Positions 1-4,947 of a stretch of DNA of 5,698 nucleotides are shown piece by piece. The stretch's first letter is position 1; every line of letters begins with the position of its first letter. This DNA comes from Proteobacteria bacterium HN_bin10 (GTDB taxonomy: Bacteria > Pseudomonadota > Alphaproteobacteria > Caulobacterales > Aquidulcibacteraceae), in assembly GCA_002083515.1 (NCBI GenBank), contig LWDN01000028.1, positions 1-5,698 on the forward strand, in the 5' to 3' direction. The notes beneath the pieces were generated by a model. It searched no databases. It saw nothing but the letters and a program-made list of their open reading frames with translations, and was not told the DNA's origin. Made by a program: the position numbers and the translations under genes.

Positions 1-57
1 GAGCGCCGGCGTCTCGCCGGCCGACTCCGGCGTATGCCGGCGAGGACGCCGGCGCTC
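1..57. repeat. GC-rich inverted repeat, possible terminator or REP-like element
   Basis: Positions 1-21 pair with 36-57 as a near-perfect inverted repeat. The left arm begins GAGCGCCGGCGTC and the right arm ends GACGCCGGCGCTC, with one unpaired base in the right arm and a 14-base loop. It lies only 4 bases beyond the stop codon of the aldehyde dehydrogenase gene, so it could end or stabilise that transcript. No T-rich tail follows in either direction within view, so a classic Rho-independent terminator is not shown. The length and the near-symmetry also fit a dispersed REP-type intergenic element. The left arm begins at the window edge and may extend further. Confidence 0.65.
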
Positions 58-61
58 CATA

Positions 62-1495
62 TTAGAACCCACCAAAATTCACGAACTTAGATTCCAGATA
101 TTCATCCAACCCCTCGCTGCCGCCTTCGCGGCCGAGGCCGCTCTCCTTCCAGCCGCCGAACGGGATCACTTCGTTGGAGAAGATGCCGTCATTGATCGAG
201 ACCATGCCGGCTTCGATGCGTTCGGCCACGCGCCAGGCGCGGTTGACATCTCGGGTGAAGAAATAGGCCGCGAGCCCGAACGGCGTATCGTTGGCGATGG
301 CGACGGCTTCGTCTTCGCTGTTGAAGCGGATCAGCGGCGCCACCGGGCCGAAGATTTCCTCGGTGTTGACGCGCATGTCGCGGGTGACGTTGGCGAGCAC
401 GGTGGGGGTGTAGAATTGCGCCCCGGCCGCATGCTTCTTGCCGCCGGTCAGCGCCACCGCGCCGGAGGCGAGCGCTTCGCCGACCATCAGTTCGACTTTC
501 TCGATGGCCTTCTTGTCGATCAGCGGCCCGACATCGACGCCCTCCTGGTCGCCGGGACCGACCTTCAGCTTCGCTACCGCGTCGGCGAGCTTCTTCGAGA
601 AGGCGTCATAGATCGCGTCCTCGACCAGGATGCGATTGGCGCAGACGCAAGTCTGACCGGCGTTGCGGAACTTCGACATCACCGCGCCTTTGACCGCCAG
701 ATCGAGATCGGCGTCGGCGAACACGATCAGCGGGGCATTGCCGCCAAGTTCGAGCGCGACCTTCTTGACGGTGGAGCCGACACAGGCGGCGCCGAGCTTC
801 TTGCCGATCTCGGTCGAACCCGTGAACGAGAAGTGGCGCACCAGCGGGCTCTCGCACATCACCTTGCCGACGGCGGCGGCGTGCTCGGTCGTCACCACAT
901 TGAACACGCCCGGCGGCAGCCCGGCGTTTTCGGCCAGCTCCGCCAGCGCCAGCGCAGTCAGCGGCGTCTGGTGCGGCGGTTTGAGCACGATGGTGCAGCC
1001 GGCGGCGATCGCCGGCGCCGCTTTGCGGGTGATCATCGCCATCGGAAAATTCCACGGCGTCACCGCCGCGCAGACCCCGATCGGCTGCTTGATCGTGACA
1101 TAGCGGCGCGTCGGCGTCGTCGTCGGGATGACGCGGCCATAGGCACGCTTGGCCTCCTCGGCGAACCATTCGACGAAGCTCGCGCCGTACATGGCTTCGC
1201 CTTTGGCTTCGGCGACCGGCTTGCCGCCTTCGAGCGAGATCAGCCGCGCCAGCCTATCGAGATCGGCGATCATCAGATCGAACCAGGCCCGCATGATTTG
1301 CCCGCGCTCCTTGGCGGTCTTCGCCGCCCATTTCGGAAACGCCCGGTGCGCCGCCGCGATAGCTTCCTCGGCCTCGGCCGCGCCGAGATCGGGAACCTGG
1401 GCGACGGTTTCCTGCGTGGCCGGATTGAAGACCGGGAAGCGCTTGGCGCCCGAGCGCCATTGGCCGTCGATATAGGCGTCAGTGCGGAGGCTCAT
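62..1495 (-). CDS. gabD: NAD(P)-dependent succinate-semialdehyde dehydrogenase
   Basis: This 477-aa aldehyde dehydrogenase most likely oxidises succinate semialdehyde to succinate in the cytoplasm, the last step of the GABA shunt. The class I ALDH fold is visible in order: the TPWNFP cofactor/oxyanion motif with Asn149, Lys172 in the LKP motif, the Rossmann motif FTGSTEIG at 224-231, the general base Glu249 in LELGGNAP, the nucleophile Cys283 in GQTCVCANR, and EIFGP at 380-384. The stretch ELGGNAP...SKFRNAGQTCVCANR and the QTPLTALALAELA segment closely resemble E. coli GabD, and the length is normal for the family. Substrate specificity is inferred from this resemblance; glutarate semialdehyde or a related aldehyde is possible. 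I chose the ATG at 1495 because AAGGA sits 4 bases upstream and the protein then starts like GabD. An in-frame ATG at 1534 would add 13 unrelated residues and has no ribosome binding site. The gene diverges from usp. Confidence 0.93.
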   Translation of the reverse strand: MSLRTDAYIDGQWRSGAKRFPVFNPATQETVAQVPDLGAAEAEEAIAAAHRAFPKWAAKTAKERGQIMRAWFDLMIADLDRLARLISLEGGKPVAEAKGEAMYGASFVEWFAEEAKRAYGRVIPTTTPTRRYVTIKQPIGVCAAVTPWNFPMAMITRKAAPAIAAGCTIVLKPPHQTPLTALALAELAENAGLPPGVFNVVTTEHAAAVGKVMCESPLVRHFSFTGSTEIGKKLGAACVGSTVKKVALELGGNAPLIVFADADLDLAVKGAVMSKFRNAGQTCVCANRILVEDAIYDAFSKKLADAVAKLKVGPGDQEGVDVGPLIDKKAIEKVELMVGEALASGAVALTGGKKHAAGAQFYTPTVLANVTRDMRVNTEEIFGPVAPLIRFNSEDEAVAIANDTPFGLAAYFFTRDVNRAWRVAERIEAGMVSINDGIFSNEVIPFGGWKESGLGREGGSEGLDEYLESKFVNFGGF

Positions 1496-1639
1496 AATGT
1501 CCTTGTCCGGGTGCGAGCGGGGAGGAGAGCACATTGCGCAGGCTCAACGCCGCCGCAAGCCCGCGGCGCCAAGCTGGCCGGGATTTGTGATGCGGCGCCG
1601 CCGCGCGGCGTGTAAGCTCAGCGACGCAGAGGTGTTTCC

Positions 1640-2485
1640 ATGAGCTGGAGAGATGTTCTCGTCATCGTCGCCGAGGCTGCCGCCGACGAACCCGCCATCG
1701 CGCTCGCCGAGGCTCTGGCCGGCCAGAGCGGCAAGTGCCATCTCGCCGCCGCGTTCCTGACGCCGCTGCCGGACGAGCCGCTGGCGTACGAGCCGACGGT
1801 GGTGGCCGGCGTTTGGGCCGAGTTGCTCGGGCGCGCGCGCAAGGAAGCCGAGGCCGAGCGCAAGAAGGTGGAGGCGCGGCTGCAGCAATCGGCCCAGGGC
1901 GCCGCGCTTCGCGCGGCCGAAGCTTTGTCGCGCGATCTGGGCCGCGTCGCGGCCGTGCATGCGCGCTACGCCGATGTCGCGGTGATGACGCGCCCCAGCG
2001 AAGGCGCCGGCGCCGAATTGCGCGAGGAGATTATCGAGGGCGTGCTGTTTCACTCCGGCCGGCCGGCCCTGATCGCGCCGCCGAGCTGGAAGGGGTCGGC
2101 GATCGGCAAGCGCGTCGTCGTCGCCTGGGATGCGAGCCGCGAGGCCACGCGTGCGCTTTCCGAAGCCGACGACATTCTGGATTATGCCGAAGCGGTGACG
2201 GTGCTGACCGTCGACGCCAAGCCGAAAATGTTCGGTCACGGCGATCAGCCGGGCGCCAACATCGCCGCCCATCTCTCGCGCCGCGGCCTGCCGGCGGAGG
2301 TGCGCAATGTCGACAGCATGGGGCGCTCGGCCTCGGCCGCGATCCTCGATGAAGCGCGCACCTTGGACGCCGACTTGATCGTCATGGGCGGTTATGCGCA
2401 CTCGCGCCTGCGCGAACTGGTGTTCGGCGGCGCCACGCGCGAATTGCTCCGCGCGACGACTATTCCGCTGCTAATGGCGCACTAA
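1640..2485 (+). CDS. universal stress protein, two UspA-type domains
   Basis: This 281-aa cytoplasmic protein has the layout of a tandem Usp protein. Residues about 1-148 form a degenerate first domain, beginning MSWRDVLVIV and closing with RPALIAPP. Residues about 157-281 form a better conserved second domain, beginning RVVVAWDASREATRAL and ending DADLIVMGGYAHSR...FGGATRELL...IPLLMAH. The second domain carries a version of the ATP-binding motif G-2X-G-9X-G-(S/T), in which Ala253 replaces the second glycine and the last Ser/Thr is shifted, so nucleotide binding is uncertain. The first domain lacks this loop. Such proteins are generally linked to stress survival, but the exact role cannot be read from sequence. 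The ATG at 1640 has GAGG about 8 bases upstream. The gene diverges from gabD and converges with uma2, leaving only 20 bases between the two stop codons. Confidence 0.88.
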   Translation: MSWRDVLVIVAEAAADEPAIALAEALAGQSGKCHLAAAFLTPLPDEPLAYEPTVVAGVWAELLGRARKEAEAERKKVEARLQQSAQGAALRAAEALSRDLGRVAAVHARYADVAVMTRPSEGAGAELREEIIEGVLFHSGRPALIAPPSWKGSAIGKRVVVAWDASREATRALSEADDILDYAEAVTVLTVDAKPKMFGHGDQPGANIAAHLSRRGLPAEVRNVDSMGRSASAAILDEARTLDADLIVMGGYAHSRLRELVFGGATRELLRATTIPLLMAH

Positions 2486-2488
2486 GGG

Positions 2489-2509
2489 TCAAAGCGTCGG
2501 CCGGATCAG
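2489..2509. repeat. direct repeat copy A, 21 bp
   Basis: This is the first of three same-orientation copies of a 21-bp sequence starting TCAAAGCGTCGG and ending GGATCAG. It fills nearly the whole gap between the convergent usp and uma2 genes, and its last four bases include the uma2 stop codon. It matches the last seven codons of higA (LIRPTL plus stop) read on the minus strand, but here it lies outside any reading frame. Neither flank resembles copies B and C. Confidence 0.85.
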
Positions 2510-3072
2510 ACGAGGGCGGCGGTGTCGACTTTGATCGTCGGAAACTCCAGCGCGCTGATTTGATCGCCAAAGCGAACGGGCTCGCGTCGCGCGTAGGTGT
2601 TTGAGACAACGCCCGCGTGCCTCAGCACGAGGCGGCCCTTCACGTCCGCAACCCAATATTCCGCCAATCCGCCTTTGGCGTAATCCTCAAGCTTCTCGCC
2701 CAGATCATCCGCAAGCGTCGTATCGGACACTTCAACGATCAGTTTGACAGCGCTCGCTGGAATTGGCCCGTCGAGGTCCGCTGGCGCTTCAGCCGGGTTC
2801 CAGACGACGATGTCTGGCAGCGGCTCGAATCCGCCGCCGAAAGCCACGGACACCTCGCTCCACACTTCCCAAGGCAGACCAGCGTTGAGCACACCCGTGG
2901 TCAAGGCGGAGATGAGCCTCATCTTGACCCGTGCGTGGGCGGCAAATTGCGGACTCATGTCGGCGATCATTCCCCGGCGGAGTTCGACGCGCGCGTCGCC
3001 AAAGCCGCCCGAACGCGCCATTCGCTCGAATTCGGCGTTGCTGAAGGTTTTGAGCCGGATGGGCGCGTTCAT
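2506..3072 (-). CDS. Uma2-family putative endonuclease (DUF820, PD-(D/E)XK fold)
   Basis: This 188-aa protein has the layout of the Uma2 (DUF820) family, predicted PD-(D/E)XK-fold nucleases that are abundant in cyanobacteria and scattered in other bacteria. Visible landmarks are Glu30 in RVELRRG, MSP at 39-41 followed by His46, the PD pair at Pro86-Asp87 (PLPDIVVW), the conserved strand LIVEVSDTT with Glu114, Lys127 in GEKLEDYA, and the closing segment GGLAEYWVAD at 134-143. All candidate acidic residues and the lysine are present, so the fold appears intact. The cellular role of Uma2 proteins is poorly known; many are thought to be linked to mobile elements. The ATG at 3072 has no Shine-Dalgarno sequence, but a good promoter ends a few bases upstream, so the message may be leaderless. 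It is the last gene of the minus-strand accessory run, 75 bp downstream of higA. Naming is confident; function is not. Confidence 0.85.
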   Translation of the reverse strand: MNAPIRLKTFSNAEFERMARSGGFGDARVELRRGMIADMSPQFAAHARVKMRLISALTTGVLNAGLPWEVWSEVSVAFGGGFEPLPDIVVWNPAEAPADLDGPIPASAVKLIVEVSDTTLADDLGEKLEDYAKGGLAEYWVADVKGRLVLRHAGVVSNTYARREPVRFGDQISALEFPTIKVDTAALV

Positions 3073-3080
3073 GTGGCTAT

Positions 3081-3109
3081 CTTATAGCGCACTTTAGTTG
3101 GCCGGCCAA
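3081..3109 (-). promoter_or_regulatory. uma2 promoter with palindrome over the -35 box
   Basis: On the minus strand, TTGGCC (3109-3104) and TATAAG (3086-3081) are separated by exactly 17 bases, a good sigma-70-like arrangement. The -35 box forms half of the perfect 12-bp palindrome TTGGCCGGCCAA at 3098-3109, a possible operator. Transcription would start around 3074-3075, only two or three bases before the uma2 ATG, so the mRNA would be nearly leaderless. This fits the absence of a ribosome binding site. It is a prediction from sequence only. Confidence 0.5.
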
Positions 3110-3147
3110 TATCTCAACCCGACCATGCCGGGTCGCAGTGGGGCCGC

Positions 3148-3168
3148 TCAAAGCGTCGGCCGGATCAG
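3148..3168. repeat. direct repeat copy B, 21-bp core within a 40-bp match
   Basis: This is the second copy of the 21-bp repeat, here formed by the final codons and stop of higA. It belongs to a longer segment (3135-3174) that matches copy C (4204-4243) at 37 of 40 positions without gaps, including an identical run of 29 bases (3146-3174). The match continues 13 bases past the higA stop codon into noncoding DNA, so it is not only protein conservation. Confidence 0.85.
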
Positions 3169-3513
3169 CACCTCGGCGGGAATTCCCAGCTTTTCGTGGA
3201 GGCGTCGGATCATGCCGATTGAAAGCGCACGCTTGCGGTTGAGGACCTCAGCGATCCGCGTTCGCGAACCGATCATCGCCTCGAGATCGCGCCGTGTGAG
3301 TCCCTGTTGCTCCATGCGGAACTTGATGGCGTCGATCGGGTCGGGCGGATCAACCGGAAAGTGCTCCGCCTCGTACGCGTCAATCAGTGTCGCCAATACG
3401 TCGAGGCGATCTCCGCGCGGGGTTCCGCTTTTGGCCCCCCACAATTGGCCGACCTCGGCCAGCGCCGCCTTGTAATCGGCCTTGGTGCGGATGGGCTTCA
3501 CCTCACGGCTCAT
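3148..3513 (-). CDS. higA: HigA-type antitoxin, XRE helix-turn-helix
   Basis: This 121-aa protein is a HigA antitoxin of the COG5499 type. It should neutralise the adjacent HigB and repress their shared promoter. The N-terminal part (about 1-55) carries the family pattern PIRTKADYKAALAE and a TPRGDRLDVLATLIDAYE segment. It is followed by PPDPIDAIKFRMEQ at 56-69 and an XRE-type helix-turn-helix at about 71-110 (GLTRRDLEAMIGSRTRIAEVLN...LSIGMIRRLHEKLG). The protein ends with the family's IPAEVLIRP tail. I chose the ATG at 3513 because AGGAAGG lies 6 bases upstream and because it gives the normal family start. A longer frame to 3669 would only read through higB. The start overlaps the end of higB by 11 bp, implying translational coupling. 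The last codons are the repeated sequence found twice more in the window. Confidence 0.92.
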   Translation of the reverse strand: MSREVKPIRTKADYKAALAEVGQLWGAKSGTPRGDRLDVLATLIDAYEAEHFPVDPPDPIDAIKFRMEQQGLTRRDLEAMIGSRTRIAEVLNRKRALSIGMIRRLHEKLGIPAEVLIRPTL

Positions 3514-3826
3514 ATTCGACCTTCCTGACATCAATCTTGTCGTAGTCGGCGTGCGTGCCGATCCACTTGACCCAGACGATTGCCTTCTCAAAATCAACAG
3601 CGACCACCAGCCGATAGTGATTGCCGCAGACGTTGAATACGATCCGCTCGGCTGAAACCACGCTCGCATTGGCGTAGTGCTGCTTCACCGCCGCCATGCT
3701 TGGCCAGCTTGCCTTGCGTACCTCCGCGAACCACGCGCCGAGCGAACCTTTCAACGCCTGATAATCCTTGCGGCCGCGCCGCGTCTCGACGAAGGCCAGC
3801 AACATGCTCCGGGCTATAATTCGCAC
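3503..3826 (-). CDS. higB: HigB-type mRNA-interferase toxin
   Basis: With a GTG start at 3826 this is a 107-aa protein of the HigB toxin family, RelE-like RNases that cut mRNA and are held inactive by HigA. Family features are the opening RIIAR, AWFAEVRKASW at 31-41, the core RIVFNVCGNHYRLVVAV at 61-77, and IGTHADYDKID at 89-99. The toxin-first order and the 11-bp overlap with higA are typical of higBA operons. The frame is open upstream to an ATG at 3931, but the extra 35 residues do not look like HigB, and that start would place the likely promoter inside the gene. An internal ATG at 3804 would remove the conserved first strand. No Shine-Dalgarno sequence precedes the GTG, and a -10 box ends 7 bases upstream, so a leaderless message is plausible. 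No inactivating change is visible. Confidence 0.9.
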   Translation of the reverse strand: MRIIARSMLLAFVETRRGRKDYQALKGSLGAWFAEVRKASWPSMAAVKQHYANASVVSAERIVFNVCGNHYRLVVAVDFEKAIVWVKWIGTHADYDKIDVRKVEYEP

Positions 3827-3833
3827 GACAGTG

Positions 3834-3862
3834 CGTATAGCATGCGCCCAAAATGGGCGCAA
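3834..3862 (-). promoter_or_regulatory. higBA promoter with palindromic operator
   Basis: On the minus strand, TTGCGC (3862-3857) and TATACG (3839-3834) are separated by 17 bases, and the -10 is preceded by TGC, giving an extended -10. The perfect inverted repeat TGCGCCCAAAATGGGCGCA at 3843-3861 has 8-bp arms and a 3-bp centre. It covers the -35 box and most of the spacer, where binding of HigA or the HigBA complex would block RNA polymerase. The inferred transcription start falls at or next to the higB GTG. Autorepression through such a site is usual for higBA systems; binding here is inferred. Confidence 0.6.
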
Positions 3863-3942
3863 TGGCTTGATCGCCGCGTTCCTGTCGGAGAAGCGCGACT
3901 TCCGTTGCTCATCGGGAGCGAACATATGCATTGGGGGCCGAG

Positions 3943-4134
3943 CTATTGACGCCGCTCAAACTCGAAATCGATCAGCAAGCGGACCCGTGCTCGAAGGAGG
4001 TCCATTCCCTTCGGCACAGTGGCGGTGACCATGACGGGTCGTTCGTGCGCGTCCGTCTTGAAAAGCGCGACAAACGCTTCGCCGGTTTCACGCAGCTCAA
4101 TTTCATAGCCTCGGTATTTGTAGACTTGTGGCAC
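3943..4134 (-). CDS. small hypothetical protein, 63 aa
   Basis: I do not recognise this 63-aa protein. It starts with GTG at 4134, preceded by a strong GGAGG ribosome binding site 6 bases upstream, the best in the accessory region, which supports translation. The first half (YKYRGYEIELRETGEAFVALFKTD, residues 5-28, here named only by its pattern) reads as alternating beta-strand segments. Residues about 43-60 (GMDLLRARVRLLIDFEFE) look helical. There is no signal peptide, membrane segment or cysteine. It lies 116 bp upstream of higB on the same strand, between two direct repeats that also enclose higBA. It could be an extra component of that module, an orphan antitoxin-like protein, or an unrelated passenger. 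Confidence 0.65.
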   Translation of the reverse strand: MPQVYKYRGYEIELRETGEAFVALFKTDAHERPVMVTATVPKGMDLLRARVRLLIDFEFERRQ

Positions 4135-4150
4135 GGCGGCCCTCCATCCG

Positions 4151-4178
4151 AGCCTACTGCGGTGCGCACTTCTCGCAA
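4151..4178 (-). promoter_or_regulatory. possible promoter of the 63-aa gene
   Basis: On the minus strand, TTGCGA (4178-4173) and TAGGCT (4156-4151) are 16 bases apart, ending 16 bases before the GTG start at 4134. The -10 box is a poor match, so the call is tentative. If correct, the transcript would have a short leader containing the GGAGG site, unlike the leaderless arrangement suggested for higB and uma2. Confidence 0.3.
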
Positions 4179-4216
4179 ACGCGTCGCGGATTTGCCGCGT
4201 CTGGCAGTGTGGGTGC

Positions 4217-4237
4217 TCAAAGCGTCGGCCGGATCAG
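4217..4237. repeat. direct repeat copy C, 21-bp core; relic of a higA 3' end
   Basis: This is the third copy of the 21-bp repeat, within the 40-bp segment 4204-4243 that matches the end of higA and its downstream flank (3135-3174) at 37 of 40 positions. Read on the minus strand it still spells EVLIRPTL and a stop, but the match stops at the GAG codon. The DUF5615 gene, in another frame, ends just beyond. It is not part of any functional gene that I can see. Confidence 0.85.
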
Positions 4238-4244
4238 CACCTCA

Positions 4245-4607
4245 TCAAAAACGGCGGATCCGCACCGCGCTCCATCCGACTACACTGATCGCGCCTTTCG
4301 CTTGATCGCCGACGCGGCTCATTGCTTCGAGTACTCTCGCACATGCGGCAGACCAATCGCGGCCGCCCAAGGGTATGCGCAGGTAAATCACGCCGACGGC
4401 CTGAGCCGCGCCTCGCATCACGAGTTCGCCGAAGTCGCGATCCTGCGTGATCACGATGCGGCCGTCGTTGACGGATTGACGGAGAATGTCTTCATCGAAG
4501 GAGCCGGGAGCGGCCTCCTGGACGGACGCCACGTCGTAGCCGGCAGCGCGAAGCGCCGCCACAATCGGCCCGGGACAACTTTCGTCAGCGACAAATTTCA
4601 AGGTCAT
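4245..4607 (-). CDS. DUF5615 PIN-like toxin
   Basis: This 120-aa protein belongs to the DUF5615 family, small PIN-like (Mut7-C-related) proteins presumed to be the toxin or RNase of a type II toxin-antitoxin pair. The pattern is clear: KFVADESC at 4-11, the LRAAGYDVASV segment at 19-29, EAAPGSFDEDILRQSVNDGRIVITQDRDFGELV at 31-63, and the closing GVIYLRI strand at 72-78. Candidate metal-binding acids are Asp8, Glu9, Asp38, Asp40, Asp56 and Asp58, all present. It follows the DUF433 gene after 48 bp on the same strand, the usual order and partner for this family. The ATG at 4607 gives a normal family N-terminus but has no clear Shine-Dalgarno sequence. RNase activity is predicted from the fold, not shown. 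The stop codon is followed after one base by repeat copy C's 40-bp segment. Confidence 0.87.
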   Translation of the reverse strand: MTLKFVADESCPGPIVAALRAAGYDVASVQEAAPGSFDEDILRQSVNDGRIVITQDRDFGELVMRGAAQAVGVIYLRIPLGGRDWSAACARVLEAMSRVGDQAKGAISVVGWSAVRIRRF

Positions 4608-4655
4608 GTGTGGATGTAACCGAAGGTCCGCGCGCGGAAAAACGCACTGGGTCGG

Positions 4656-4877
4656 CTATTCCGCGGCGACGAGCCCCTCCTGGGCCAGGTACTCGGCCGC
4701 GTAAGTTGCGGCGGCTCGGATATCGTCCGCGCTAAGTTGCGGGTGAGCCTCGATAATTTGTTCGACTGTGAGGCCGTCGCCCAAATACGCCAGGATAAGC
4801 TCGACCGTAATTCGTGTGCCACGGACACACGGCTTGCCAAGCATTATTCGGGGATCGCGGGAAATTCTGTCGCCCAT
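4656..4877 (-). CDS. DUF433-family antitoxin
   Basis: This 73-aa protein is a DUF433-domain protein, the typical partner of DUF5615 PIN-like toxins and probable antitoxin and DNA-binding repressor. The family pattern spans nearly the whole chain: RISRDPRIMLGKPCVRGTRI at 4-23, the helix VELILAYLGDGLTVEQIIEAHPQLSADDIRAA at 25-56, and the ATYAAEYLA segment at 57-65. Length is normal for the family. The ATG at 4877 gives the standard start but no good ribosome binding site precedes it. TTGGAG and TTAGGC, 16 bases apart just upstream, are only a weak promoter candidate. It is the first gene of the minus-strand accessory run and diverges from clpB across 175 bp. Another minus-strand frame over the same region (4604-4840) is its shadow. 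Confidence 0.86.
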   Translation of the reverse strand: MGDRISRDPRIMLGKPCVRGTRITVELILAYLGDGLTVEQIIEAHPQLSADDIRAAATYAAEYLAQEGLVAAE

Positions 4878-4947
4878 GCCACAGCCTAACCCAAGTCAAC
4901 GTACACTCCAAGCGACACGCCCCCGAGCGAGAAATTCGGCAGGCCGC

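Noticed and set aside
416..1615. 399-aa open frame on the plus strand, opposite gabD
   Set aside because: It is antisense to a clear aldehyde dehydrogenase gene, is rich in Arg/Asp/His as expected from a GC-rich shadow frame, and has no recognisable domain.
1496..1639. Promoters or operator in the gabD-usp divergent region
   Set aside because: The stretch is GC-rich with short palindromes such as CGCCGCGCGGCG, but I could not find a -35/-10 pair with acceptable spacing on either strand.
1544..2401. 285-aa open frame on the minus strand, opposite usp
   Set aside because: It is a shadow of the Usp gene with low-complexity Arg/Gly/Ala composition and no domain.
2486..2505. Bidirectional terminator between usp and uma2
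   Set aside because: The 20-bp gap is almost entirely repeat copy A and shows only a short, weak stem with no T or A tract.
3148..3669. Longer 173-aa version of HigA
   Set aside because: The extra 52 residues are higB read in another frame. The ATG at 3513 has a strong ribosome binding site and gives the normal HigA N-terminus.
3827..3931. N-terminal extension of HigB from the ATG at 3931
   Set aside because: The 35 extra residues do not resemble HigB, and the promoter and palindrome lie within this stretch.
2489..4237. Integron cassette array with the repeats as attC sites
   Set aside because: The repeats have no attC-type inverted-repeat structure and no GTTRRRY/RYYYAAC core, and no integrase is present in the window.
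2489..4237. CRISPR-like array
   Set aside because: There are only three copies, spaced 659 and 1069 bp apart with genes in between.
4128..4619. 163-aa plus-strand open frame
   Set aside because: It is antisense to the DUF5615 gene, with no domain and no ribosome binding site.
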